A stretch of 64,000 nucleotides of DNA, taken from assembly GCA_026874595.1 (NCBI GenBank), contig CM049316.1:15195839-15259838 (forward strand), written 5' to 3'. This DNA is from Sipunculus nudus. Lineage: Eukaryota > Annelida > Sipuncula > Golfingiida > Sipunculidae. Made by a program: the position numbers and the translations under genes. Below the pieces are notes generated by a model that was given only the letters and a program-made list of their open reading frames with translations, ran no database searches and was not told where the DNA came from. Below are positions 51,657-59,172 of the stretch, piece after piece (position 1 is the first letter of the stretch; each line of letters starts with the position of its first letter).

Positions 51657-52213
51657 ACAATAGGGGTAATAATGTGTGCAATATGTTAATAATATGTAAA
51701 TGATATGGCTTATCTGACAACACCCATGCACAGTGACTGAGTCTGTTCTCTGTACTGAGTGAGAATAATAGTTAATACAAGTCACTAAACCGGCGTTACC
51801 GGGTGCGACTGCCTTAATGTAATGCTACCAATGGCGAATGCTGGTGTTAATAACGATTATTAACCCACAACCTTAGCTGCGTGACTAACGTAATTACTAA
51901 ATCAGACTTTCCAGTTACTTGTTGTGGGACATACTTTATTTAACACCCTGCCGCAGTGTCAGATAAGCCGCAATGCATGTGGTAAGGTCGTCATGACTGG
52001 TCGAATCCAGCCCCCGTGAACGGCGGTCTCTTTGTGGAGGGAAGTTTCAATGGTTATTACAAAGTACGACCCTTAAGAATAATTTTTTTTGTGACAACTG
52101 TCACTTGTTTCGGAGACAATCATTCACTTCGCTTTCTGGGAGGCAAGGTTTTGTCAGAGTGAAGGCACATTTTGAATATTGCACAAACCTGCTTCTCCGC
52201 TGGAAGCCGCCAT
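21590..52213 (-). CDS. UBE2V: Ubiquitin-conjugating E2 variant (UBE2V/Mms2 family), four coding exons (gene span)
   Basis: Exons in transcript order: 52213-52189, 47488-47343, 32778-32656, 21730-21590. They total 435 nt, 144 residues plus stop; human UBE2V2 has 145. Every boundary is GT/AG and phases fit (1, 0, 0). Family signatures in order: an N-terminal MAASSGEA leader, [53 protein letters not shown] and IRRLM...KEN..L.QPPEG. The fold is an E2 without a catalytic cysteine at the usual site. UEVs pair with UBE2N (Ubc13) to build Lys63-linked ubiquitin chains in DNA-damage tolerance and immune signalling. Introns are 4.7, 14.6 and 10.9 kb and packed with repeats. The sequence cannot separate a V1 from a V2 name. 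Confidence 0.93.
21889..23665. mobile_element. Non-autonomous hAT-type element, 1777 bp, in UEV intron 3
   Basis: Perfect 8-bp duplication CTTGTGGT at 21881-21888 and 23666-23673. Inverted ends CAGACATGGGG and CAGATATGGGG (opposite strand), with CTATTACTATTACT-rich subterminal blocks at both ends. Interior C and G runs lie near 22180 and 22575. The open frame at 23244-23555 has no recognised domain, and no transposase is seen. Confidence 0.85.
23880..25016. mobile_element. hAT-like element with TTCTGCC-rich ends, 1137 bp
   Basis: Inverted ends CAGGGTTGGCAATTTTCTGC and TAGGGTTGGTTTTCTGC (opposite strand), with several TTCTGCC/GGCAGAA repeats inside. Flanks ACAGACAG and ACAGACAA form a near-perfect 8-bp duplication, but the left flank lies in a GACA microsatellite, which weakens that evidence. 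Non-coding. Confidence 0.65.
25140..25599. mobile_element. hAT-like MITE with TAGTGATGGG ends, 460 bp
   Basis: Inverted ends TAGTGATGGGA and TAGTGTTGGGA (opposite strand). Flanks CTACCAAC and CTGCCAAC differ by one base, an 8-bp duplication. The subterminal GATTGATTATAATCAATGAT is self-complementary. A truncated relative begins at 26049. Confidence 0.75.
26049..26140. mobile_element. Truncated copy of the TAGTG-type MITE
   Basis: TAGTGTTGAGCC, then GATGATTGATTATAACTGAT, then ATCTTGCATCC, parallel to the left end of the element at 25140. No right end was found nearby. Confidence 0.5.
26141..27081. other. UEV intron 3, unique sequence left of the Gypsy element
   Basis: No repeat structure or coding signature is seen. 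It ends with CCATG, the 5' copy of the retrotransposon target duplication. Confidence 0.5.
27082..27338 (+). repeat. 5' LTR
   Basis: Begins TATTGTATATC and ends AATACATGACA. It contains an AATAAA poly(A) signal at 27288-27293. The boundary is set by identity with the 3' LTR and by the CCATG target duplication. Confidence 0.9.
27343..27360 (+). other. Candidate primer-binding site
   Basis: TGGCGACGTGGAGAAGAA begins 5 nt after the LTR. It starts with TGG, as expected for pairing with a tRNA 3' CCA end. The tRNA could not be identified. Confidence 0.5.
27469..28374 (+). pseudogene. gag: Gypsy gag, interrupted by an in-frame stop
   Basis: The start at 27469 ([10 protein letters not shown]) is preferred over the upstream ATG at 27427. 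The capsid-like region includes [13 protein letters not shown] and, later, [12 protein letters not shown]. The C-terminal zinc-knuckle region at about 28140-28236 reads CYNCG, then [13 protein letters not shown], a double-knuckle form common in invertebrate Gypsy elements. An in-frame TAA at 27766-27768 splits the capsid region, with homology continuing in the same frame. A second TAA at 28372-28374 ends gag. Gag forms the particle and packages element RNA. Confidence 0.9.
28375..31558 (+). pseudogene. pol: Gypsy pol (PR-RT-RH-IN), frameshifted in RNase H
   Basis: Same frame as gag, directly after its TAA. The protease has VDTGAS near 28417. The RT spans about 28800-29500 with YLDDIL near 29270. 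RNase H begins [16 protein letters not shown], then the frame breaks in an A run near 29868-29872, shifting reading by one base; it resumes toward [11 protein letters not shown]. Integrase has an HHCC zinc finger (about 30375-30485), catalytic D near 30567 (HVDYAG), D near 30730 (SDNGTP) and E near 30836 (GMAERAV), then a GPVSFTV module near 31180. Pol stops at 31558. Catalytic motifs are intact; only the frame and stop lesions disable it. Confidence 0.93.
31811..31822 (+). other. Polypurine tract of the Gypsy element
   Basis: CGGGGGGAGGAA directly precedes the 3' LTR, the expected plus-strand primer position. Confidence 0.8.
31823..32078 (+). repeat. 3' LTR
   Basis: About 98% identical to the 5' LTR by eye, differing by a few substitutions and one indel clustered in the last 130 bp. 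It is followed by CCATG, the second target-site copy. Confidence 0.9.
32084..32655. other. UEV intron 3, unique sequence right of the Gypsy element
   Basis: AT-rich intronic sequence with no other feature seen before UEV exon 3. Confidence 0.5.
32656..32778 (-). CDS. UBE2V: UEV exon 3
   Basis: Acceptor TTTTCTTTCAG and donor GTGAGT bound 123 nt, 41 codons. It encodes [40 protein letters not shown] and a final N. It matches the UEV core strand region that starts TNYENRI in vertebrates. The exon is about two codons shorter than in human genes near the non-catalytic loop. Confidence 0.95.
33081..35349 (+). mobile_element. Palindrome-capped tandem element, family F2 (~330-bp units), in UEV intron 2
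   Basis: The left end has hairpin GGCACC-GCA-GGTGCC (33093-33107) followed by GTATCGCCAGACA. The right end has a GCGGCGGCGG microsatellite and a hairpin with arms GTGTCTCCAGAC and GTCTGGCGATAC (35324-35348). The left motif is the reverse complement of the second arm. In between are six units marked by the palindrome GGTGGCGCCACC. No protein. The architecture parallels F1, F3 and F4. Confidence 0.8.
33300..35170 (+). repeat. ~330-bp tandem units in a 659-bp dimeric order
   Basis: The landmark AGGTGGC (followed by GCCACC, or ACCACC in the first unit) occurs at 33371, 33693, 34029, 34352, 34688 and 35013. Spacings alternate 322-325 and 336. The pairs 33693/34352 and 34029/34688 are both exactly 659 bp apart and nearly identical, so the array grew as a dimer. 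Confidence 0.9.
35350..36246. other. UEV intron 2, unique sequence
   Basis: AT-rich, with no structure seen, between the F2 element and the 46-bp satellite. Confidence 0.5.
37621..40009. repeat. 2389-bp duplication, copy 1 (satellite plus transposon)
   Basis: Identical in layout to 40010-42398 at a constant offset of 2389 bp, including the embedded 821-bp element and the rare unit variants around it. Only a few substitutions separate the copies. Edges are approximate because they fall inside the satellite. Confidence 0.9.
38984..39804. mobile_element. 821-bp DNA transposon captured by the satellite, copy 1
   Basis: Inverted ends CAAGGAGATT...AATCTCCTTG, extending imperfectly through GGAGTATCAA/TTGATACTCC. 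The flanking GTATGAT at 38977-38983 and 39805-39811 is a duplicated piece of the 46-bp unit, so this is a true insertion with a 7-bp duplication (8 if the shared C is counted). The interior is GC-richer than its surroundings and has no recognisable protein. CA...TG ends with a 7-8-bp duplication fit hAT or P-type elements; class undecided. Confidence 0.8.
40010..42398. repeat. 2389-bp duplication, copy 2
   Basis: See copy 1. The differences I noted lie in the embedded element (A/G at 39422/41811, T/C at 39630/42019, C/T at 39692/42081), so the duplication is recent. Confidence 0.9.
41373..42193. mobile_element. 821-bp DNA transposon, copy 2
   Basis: Same ends, flanks and interior as copy 1 at +2389 bp. 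Because the surrounding satellite variants match too, it arose by regional duplication and not by a second transposition. Confidence 0.85.
43122..43320. repeat. 103-bp tandem duplication
   Basis: Two units starting TACCCATATCA at 43122 and 43225, sharing ACTGACATGGCGTGCGCGTT and CACTGACACAAATGTGGCGA. Confidence 0.9.
43321..43570. repeat. 111-bp tandem duplication
   Basis: Two units starting GTCCCAACAATTAACCCGC at 43348 and 43459, each with GAGATGTTCCCGGTCTAAAT. They adjoin the 103-bp pair and may belong to one GC-rich element. No termini were identified. Confidence 0.85.
43776..44045 (+). mobile_element. F1 element, 5' fragment (copy C)
   Basis: Starts GGACCTATGGGTC then GCTCAGCTGATG and matches the first 270 bp of copy B. 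It breaks off after ATCATTAGTTGG with no 3' hairpin, so it is truncated. Confidence 0.8.
44046..44900. other. UEV intron 2, AT-rich sequence
   Basis: No feature is recognised except a short CAGGGGCGCGA motif near 44761 that resembles a MITE end without a partner. Confidence 0.45.
44901..46336 (+). mobile_element. Palindrome-capped tandem element, family F4 (145-bp units), in UEV intron 2
   Basis: The left end has the perfect hairpin GGTCCTC-A-GAGGACC (44921-44935). The right end has a GGATGG-type microsatellite (46276-46290), then hairpin CCGCTTG-T-CAAGTGG (46316-46330). Eight 145-bp units lie between. No coding. It shares the phrase GGCCATATTGGA...TCTGACAAGTCTG with the interior of F1 copy A. 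Confidence 0.75.
45100..46255 (+). repeat. 145-bp tandem array in F4
   Basis: The landmark ATCCCTGTGAATTT or a close variant falls at 45181, 45326, 45471, 45621, 45765, 45910, 46055 and 46200. Spacings are 145, 145, 150, 144, 145, 145 and 145. Confidence 0.95.
46337..47342. other. UEV intron 2, sequence next to exon 2
   Basis: A G run lies near 46375-46387 and a (GT)nGn tract near 47235-47260. No coding or element structure is supported. Confidence 0.45.
47343..47488 (-). CDS. UBE2V: UEV exon 2
   Basis: Acceptor TTCTGTCTTACAG and donor GTAAAA bound 146 nt. It encodes [47 protein letters not shown], the conserved N-terminal half of the UEV fold including the Ubc13-contact helix. It ends after GPPR in phase 0, the same point as in the human genes. 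Confidence 0.95.
47489..48834. other. UEV intron 1, AT-rich sequence
   Basis: No further UEV exon is needed here because exons 1 and 2 join in phase. A stretch at 48420-48650 contains repeated GGACACC/TGGACACT phrases but no clear ends. Confidence 0.45.
48841..50809. mobile_element. Non-autonomous TIR element, 1969 bp, in UEV intron 1
   Basis: Duplication TCCTTT at 48835-48840 and 50810-50815. Inverted ends CAGGGTTCATACAC and CAGGGTTCGTACGCACC (opposite strand), followed in both by several TTCAAGCACTTTTC repeats. Ends of this kind occur in hAT-like families, but those normally give 8-bp duplications; six are readable here. The interior is locally CpG-rich (49500-49650) with no transposase. 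Confidence 0.75.
51195..51379 (+). mobile_element. F1 element, 3' fragment (copy D)
   Basis: Matches the F1 3' region (GTGACTTAATTTCAG, AAGGAGATTTTT, AAGACGGACACTGACCG) and ends in hairpin GCTCAGCTGAC / GTCGGCTGGGC plus TAATAAAG. The left border is uncertain. Confidence 0.7.
51380..52188. other. UEV intron 1 next to exon 1
   Basis: Contains an (AT)n run at 51619-51652 and GC-richer unique sequence at 51780-52080. A GGTCGAATCC string near 52000 resembles a tRNA B-box, but no cloverleaf forms around it. Confidence 0.45.
52189..52213 (-). CDS. UBE2V: UEV exon 1 (start codon, 25 nt)
   Basis: ATG in good context (AAAGATGGCG) encodes MAASSGEA plus one base, then donor GTTTGT. The one-base overhang joins exon 2 to give Val-Ile-Val-Pro, matching the short alanine-rich leader before the VPR motif in animal UBE2V proteins. 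The donor is weak after GT, but phase and peptide fit well. Confidence 0.8.
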
Positions 52214-52643
52214 CTTTGACGTCAAACATGAATCTGTACACACGAAAAACAGGAAGACCTGAAGCACAATCTTGGAGTTCTCTTGGTTTTGTATTGAATC
52301 ATACAGAATGATTCATTCGGTGTTCTGATAATATTTTTACATAATGAATGTTAAAATATCTAGGGAGGGGACATTTTTGTTTTTATAATGCTTTGCTAAA
52401 TTAAATTTATGCTCATCGAATAAACAAAAGAGTAAAATATGAACGTGTACGTGTTAACAGATAATGTACTAATAGGATATCAAATGGCACTTTACAGTCG
52501 CGGAAGCAAATGCATCCGATACATTAAAAAAACTTGTAAAAACCCATATGAATGTAATAATTGTTGAACATAAATTACTTATAAAATATCATATATTGAT
52601 ATAGCTGATATCGATCGAATTTTATTAATAATAATAAAAAAAA

Positions 52644-52708
<65 letters not shown>

Positions 52709-53029
52709 TTAATAATAAAAATTAAATTAATAATAATAATAATTATAGAAATAATAAAAAATAAAATACCAGTGTTATTAAAACATAGTGACTTATGACA
52801 AAAACTCATAATTTACGTGAGCCAGTGTTGAAGGCAATTAAACTGGCAACAAGAATAAAGATGTATATTTTTAGATAGTGCATTCGGAGTTTTCATTTTA
52901 TTATCCGAGTGAAAATGGTTTAACTTCGATTAGACCAATGAAACATAATTTCTGTAAATTATTAAATTTCTGACTTTGTACACGTACCTTAACCAAACAT
53001 TATGAACAAGCAAATTCGTGGAATAAATA
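52214..53029. other. Upstream region of the UEV gene, with (AAT)n microsatellite
   Basis: 5' UTR and promoter of the UEV gene should lie here on the - strand. No core element could be assigned. An imperfect (AAT)n tract covers about 52627-52745. Confidence 0.4.
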
Positions 53030-54544
53030 TCCCCCGCTTTGGGATCTTGTTGTTTTGTTCATGCTTGATAAAGGACGGATAGACAGAGAGACAGACAGAC
53101 AGAAGCCAAACACTCCAAAATAAATTCCAACCAGGGTATGCATGAGAGCAATCACTGATCAAATTTTGAATGAAAATGGATAATATTTAGGAAAGTTATC
53201 GCACGAAAATGAAAATCTGACAGACTGACAAACAGAGTGACAGACAGACAGATGGACATAAGCCAGACACTTAAAAAAATCTAAACTAAGGTAAGCATGA
53301 GAGGTATCACTGACCAAAATTTGAATGACATAGGATAATATTAGGAAAGCTATCGCACGAAAATGAAAATCTGACAGACTGACAAACAGAGTGACAGACA
53401 GACAGATGGACATAAGCCAGACACTTAAAAAAAAATCTAAACTAAGGTAAGCATGAGAGGTATCACTGACCAAAATTTGAATGAAATCAGATCATATTTA
53501 GGAAAGTAATGGCACAGACACGAAAACCTGACAGACGGACAGACAGAGTGACAAACAGAAGCCAGGCACTCCAAAACCAATCCCAACCAAGGTAAGCATA
53601 AGAGCAATCACTGACCAAAATTTGAATGAAATAGGATAATATTTAGGAAAGTTATCGCGTGGAAATGGAAACCTGACAGACAGAGAGACAAAGTGACAGA
53701 CATACAGACAGACAGCCAGAATCCAGACACTCCAAAACAAATCCCAACCAAGGTATGCATGCATGAGAGCAATCACTGACCCAAATTTGAATGAAATCGG
53801 ATAATATTTAGAAAAGTAATCGCACGGAAACGAAAACTTGATGAATTAACAGACAAACTGACAGACAGACGGACGGACAGACAGAAGCCAAACACTCTAA
53901 AACCAATCCCAACCAAGGAAAGCATGAGAGCAATCACTGACTAAAATTTGAATGAAATCGGATAATATTTAGAAAAGTAATCGCACGGAAACGAAAACTT
54001 GATGAATTAACAGACAAACTGACAGACAGACGGACGGACAGACAGAAGCCAAACACTCTAAAACCAATCCCAACCAAGGAAAGCATGAGAGCAATCACTG
54101 ACTAAAATTTGAATGAAATCGGATAATATTTAGGAAAGTTATGATAGTTATGGCACGAAAACGAAACCTGATAGACAGACAGCCAAAGAGACAGACAGAA
54201 TCCAGACACTCCAAAACAAATCCCAACCAAGGTATGCATGAGAGCAATCACTGACCCAAATTTGGATGAAATCGGATAATATTTAGGAAAGTTATCGCAC
54301 AGAAACGAAAAGCTGACAGACAGAAAGACGAAGTGACAGACAGACAGAATCCAGACACTCCAAAACCAATCCCAACCAAGGTATGCATGAGAGCAATCAC
54401 TGACCAATATTTTGATGAAATTGGATAATATTTAGGAAAGTTATCGCACGGAAACGAAACCTGACGGACGGACAGAGAGACAGACAGACGGACAGACAGA
54501 CAAACCCAAATCAATGTCCCCCGCTGCGGATGCGGGGGACAATA
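53030..54544 (+). mobile_element. Palindrome-capped tandem element, family F3 (~155-bp units)
   Basis: The left end carries TCCCCCGC (53030-53037). The right end is a GACAGACGG microsatellite followed by hairpin GTCCCCCGC-TGCGGAT-GCGGGGGAC (54516-54540), so the 5' motif copies the first hairpin arm. Nine units lie between. No coding; the microsatellite gives long spurious frames on the - strand. It is strongly reminiscent of molluscan pearl elements with ~160-bp cores. Confidence 0.8.
53075..54500 (+). repeat. 145-165-bp tandem array with GACA/GACG microsatellites
   Basis: The landmark ATCACTGAC or a close variant occurs at 53151, 53306, 53462, 53607, 53772, 53933, 54094, 54247 and 54396. 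Length variation sits in the GACAGACA tract of each unit. Two units (53933 and 54094) are almost identical, a recent local duplication. Confidence 0.95.
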
Positions 54545-57500
54545 AAACGCGACAAAAGGCACTAGAGTATGGGGAAGGCTTAATGCTTAATTTTTCATTT
54601 AACTTTAAACCTCCTTTTCCTCATAAAATTAATTAATTAATATAGGCCTACTACAGCTCAGCATTCTTTAGTGGAGGTTTGTGATATAAACGACATGGTC
54701 ATTTAGAAATCATGATACGCCTAAATATATGTTACCCAGTGGGCAGTCGTTTAGCCTACTTAATGGATAGACATTCAAATAATCAGTATTTAACAAAAGG
54801 TAAATAATAAAATGATGTTATGACTTACTGAGACAAATTAATGATAAAGATTTTAAAATAGAGCAAGCCATAAACATGTGAATTTCTTCTGTAGATTTAA
54901 CAAATATATATGATAAAACTTTACGTCAAAAGAACCGGGTATTCTAAACATATCTCGTAATTTGCAGGTCATGCTACTTGAAACGAATTTAATGTCTTAA
55001 TTCATTTACACATTTTACAACTGGAAATTTGTTTTTATAATCAAGGAGTTTCAGTTATTCAATTCATTTTATTGTACCTCCATGGTATCATATATAGTAC
55101 ATAACTCACAAATAATGACTAGTTTAACGTCAGGGCCATCGTACTAATCTCGACAAATCGTCTATACAAGGTAAAAAATAAAGGGTTTTCAAAGGCTTCT
55201 GAAAGGGTTTTTGTCTAAGAAAAGGTTTCCACTAACTAACAGAAACCATTTTAGCAAATAACTGTTTAACAGAGGATTTCCGTTCAAAAAGTTTTTTTTT
55301 GTAAAAACCGTTTTATGACTATATATGAAAAGTGCAATATTTTGATTAGCTCAAAGCCCTACCGGGGTCAGTTATGCAGCAAATTGTATCGAAACAATTT
55401 ACGGATATATATGGGGGGGGGGGGGCAAGGGGAGGGGGATATGTCCTCCTCACTTATCAGGTGTGTGGGACAAAGTACTCTTGATTACTCATTTTTTTGT
55501 TAATTACATGTGTTTTTAAATTTCGCGATAATTCCTTTATTCAGTCTATATTTTCGTAATATTTTTCTTAATAATCTTTCTATACTCATATACATATAAA
55601 ATGTAGGATATTGTATGTGTCAATGTGTTATGTTAGCATTTGTCTTTTAATGTTTAAACTAATGTAGATTATTAAAAGTATAGTGCTTAAAATCAAACAA
55701 AAATTATTTTAAATGAAATTTAATATATTCAATAATATATGGTGCGAGCGAAAAAAATATGATAATCTGAGAGAGAGAGAGAGATGTCTATGTGTCGGGG
55801 GAAGGGGGCTGGAAATATGATTGGCTGTCCTTTGGGGATGGGGGGGGGGGGGGGAGGGGGGGCTCTGTTGGTATTCCTTCAGGCTGTCCCCTCTCACATT
55901 TTCTCAATAAACAAGGCCCAACTATGGTCTATAGGATCAGATCTGGTAGAAATGGGTCTAGAGATATAGCTTCAAATGAAATTAATTTTTTTGTGCAGTT
56001 CATCCCAACTGTTGTCATACTATGCCAGAATGTAAATATATGAGAAGAATCATTTGCTATTAGTTGAAAAATTCCATATTTGGTAGATGCAAAAACAAAC
56101 TAAATAGATCCTGGTTTATATTTTGGGGGGTTATCGATCAGACAGTTAATTCAACTTAAGAGCTATCTGTGCAAGTCAAGTTGTATTTAACATTACAATA
56201 TTTTTACTTTATATAGGCTTACTTTGAATAATTAACGCGGATGAAATTGTTGTTAACCTATATTGGGAAGGTAGGTGATGATAAATAATGTAATTCAAGT
56301 TTGAACATATAAATGCCCGTATACATAAAATTGTACTCATATATAGTAATAACCTTAAGATAATTGATAAGCATCCTATAACTACACGAGACTTTCCAAA
56401 ATTTCGTGTATACATTGCGGCCGTCAATAGTTCACTACTTTCGAGCCATTTCTTAGTCAGAGAACTGGAAACACGCCATATCCGCCTGTGTGCTTGTATG
56501 CTCTCACAATGACGGAACTCTTGGTGATTACCACTGGAATTAGTCTCAAATGCGACACCGGTTTATTCTTTAAACGTTTATCAATGGTTTCATCAATAGT
56601 TGTTACTGTCCATATAAGCAATACGCCAGTTTTCAGGCTGAGTGAATCGGTTGGTTGAAGGCGCGTTTCCAAATATAACGTCACGATGTAAACACGATTT
56701 GGCCTCGCCCGCCTGTCCTATAACAAGGGGTCGTTGATTTGACGACGGATCCTTACACTAACAGATTGTGATATACGAGATATACGATTCACTGCCGTGA
56801 CACAGTCAAAATAATAAACGCCGAACGTTGTACAACGTGAACTCTGAATACTCTCTGTGTACTAAAATAACCACACCGCGTCATGAAGTGTAGTATTCAC
56901 ATAACACATTGGCCTTGTATGTTATTTACTGCCATGGGGTGGATCCGGGGGGGGGGGGGGGGTGTTAAAACATATTTTAAATGTCAGGTACACGTATAGG
57001 CCTGCACTATAAGATTATAAGTGAACTTTGTTGTAGTATTGTAATTATATTTGACTTGTTTAAATAAGAATATTTTAAACCATCTGATATTGGCCTTTTT
57101 ATGAGTTGGTACCCCCTTCCCAATAACCCCTCCCCCCGCGCCTCGCGCCTCGGCACACCAGCTTCGCGGCCTCACAATGTGTCTCCCTGATGTGCCTTTT
57201 TACTTTTCCCTGTCAGGTTAGGAAGTGGAATCCGTCATTTTCACCCTTTTTATAAATATAAGTCGGTTTCTTTTATGCCCGTGCATTCAATCTTTTTCAT
57301 ATATTTCAGAAATGTAAAAAAATCAAACTGGTTTCCTTTCAGATTAAAATAATTTACATTTATAGGCCTAGATAAAGTAACGTGCATGTATCATAACCTT
57401 ATTGAAAACCATATCACCCCCTGACATACATACAGTATTTTATATTTTTCCTCTTCCAAATGTGTTTCAAACTGAAATTTTCTATACACGCATTGCACAT

Positions 57501-57890
57501 ATATGGAATAAGTGTATCAAAGTTTTCTCATGGATTTTGTTTACAAAACGTACATTTTGAATTTTTTTTTAATCCTACACTTGAACAACCTATTATTTAA
57601 AATTAAACAATTATGATATAACATATTGAAATTAAACACATTTCTTATCTTTTGTATAGAACCTTGAAATAGGAGCTCAAATCTTCTCATTTAGATCATA
57701 TTTTTGAGATAATTTTGATTTTGCTGATTATAGTTTAGGTCTCCTCTGGTCAATTCGATAGTCGTACATTTCTTTTGTTTTTTTAACGTGCTTAATTCTA
57801 GACTGCATGTGTGTAACACATAAACTTATATTACTCTTTCTTAATAGTTAATTCTTTTCTTTGACTGACTATTTGTTCTACAACTGTTCT
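54545..57890. other. Intergenic sequence with G runs
   Basis: Mostly AT-rich, with G runs near 55411, 55838 and 56947 and an AG run near 55770. A CpG-richer patch at about 56390-56920 could be a promoter or 5' exon, but I found no supported exon there. A GGATCCGGGGG motif near 56941 resembles a MITE end. Confidence 0.4.
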
Positions 57891-57899
57891 AAAAATCAG

Positions 57900-58760
57900 A
57901 TAATATTCTCTTGGTACTCCACGACTGACCCACTTCCTAAAACTATACATTTTCCATTTTCTCCGATAACATGTCTGTATTCTGTAAAACCATTAATCAG
58001 CGTTTGGCATGCTTTTATTAAAAACTGATTTATTATCAACTTGAATATTTTTGTTATTTCATACAAACAATTCCATAACCGGGTCTTTCCTAAATATCCT
58101 CCATATTCTTAAAATATTACAATAAAATTCTGGAAGATTGTTCAATCCCTCCAAGTTTTCATAGTTGCTGCACAAGAGCACTCGTAAACCTAAATGATTT
58201 AGAAAATGATCACAAAAATATTTCTGATCTCTTGCGTTATTGTTTTGTATCTTTTAATCCAGTTCATTGTCTGTGCTTTCAATAAAACTGTTAAAGTCTA
58301 GCTCACATTGACCCCCACGCTTTATATCACTGGTTAACACTGCTTTACCTATACCCAGAGTTATTTTCCCCTTTAGTCACAAAATTCCATTCACATTTGT
58401 TTATTTGTTCAATATACTCTTTTTTCATTGGTAGAAATGCACACAGGTATGTGTCAATATATTTTTAATCTTAACAATTGTTGGCTTTATATTTGCTTTC
58501 AGTTGTGCTGATTCATCTCTGTTTATAAAAATTCCCAAGGTTTTTAGTTATTTGGTCCATTTTATATCCAGAAAATTCCAGCTCTCCTTCCTCCTTTATT
58601 TTGAGAAATTTCTCAAAACCTATGTAGCATATCCCAAAACTTTGTTGAGCTTTTTTCTGATAGTAATGCAGTGGTATCATCCGCATAAATCACAAGCTTA
58701 ATTTCCTTGTCTAATTGTTTTTATTCCTTTAATACTCTGGTAATTCTTTATGGAGAGTGC
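57900..58760 (-). pseudogene. Degenerate L1-like LINE reverse transcriptase remnant
   Basis: Reading the - strand downward from about 58730: IKLVIYADDTTALLSEK, the YADD catalytic box of an L1-type RT. Then come GIFINRDESAQLKANIKPTI with VKIKNIL, IKRGG and, further down, GLRVLLCSNYENLEGLNNLP, matching the thumb and post-RT region order of L1-clade ORF2. Several stops and frame changes show it is dead. No endonuclease or poly(A) tail is seen. Confidence 0.75.
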
Positions 58761-59172
58761 TAACAATTCTAAAGATAACATTAAAAATATGTAGTGTATT
58801 AAAAGACATTGTATGCAACTTCTTAATTTGAAATAACATTTAACAGTTGGCGAATAGTAACGGAATTCTTCACATATTTCTGTGTGAAGAGTTGATATTA
58901 AGTTCGAATAAGGGTGTTCAGTGAAGCATGATCACGTACACAAGATCAATATTGCTCCAGTTGAAGTCAGTGGATTGTCCAGGGAACCATGGCTTATAGG
59001 TCTCTGCAGAGACTCAATCTACTTAGACCACACACCAGGAGAAGAACAAAGGCTGGTATAGGAGGTTTGCCAGGCCAATTCTAAGTGTTCATAAAAACTG
59101 CCATAATGAGGTCAAATTCAGCAATGTTTACAAACAAGCCGGTATCAACTTTGTTTATCTCAAACATTTGAC

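Noticed and set aside
51990-52080. Possible tRNA or SINE (GGTCGAATCC)
   Set aside because: Only a B-box-like string; no A-box at the right distance and no cloverleaf.
53159-54562. Long - strand frames over the F3 array
   Set aside because: They are translations of GACA microsatellite and tandem units; frame openness follows the repeat and not coding selection.
56457-56684. Possible first exon of the UEV gene in a CpG-richer patch
   Set aside because: The donor at its end has the wrong phase for exon 2, and the exon at 52189-52213 fits in phase and peptide.
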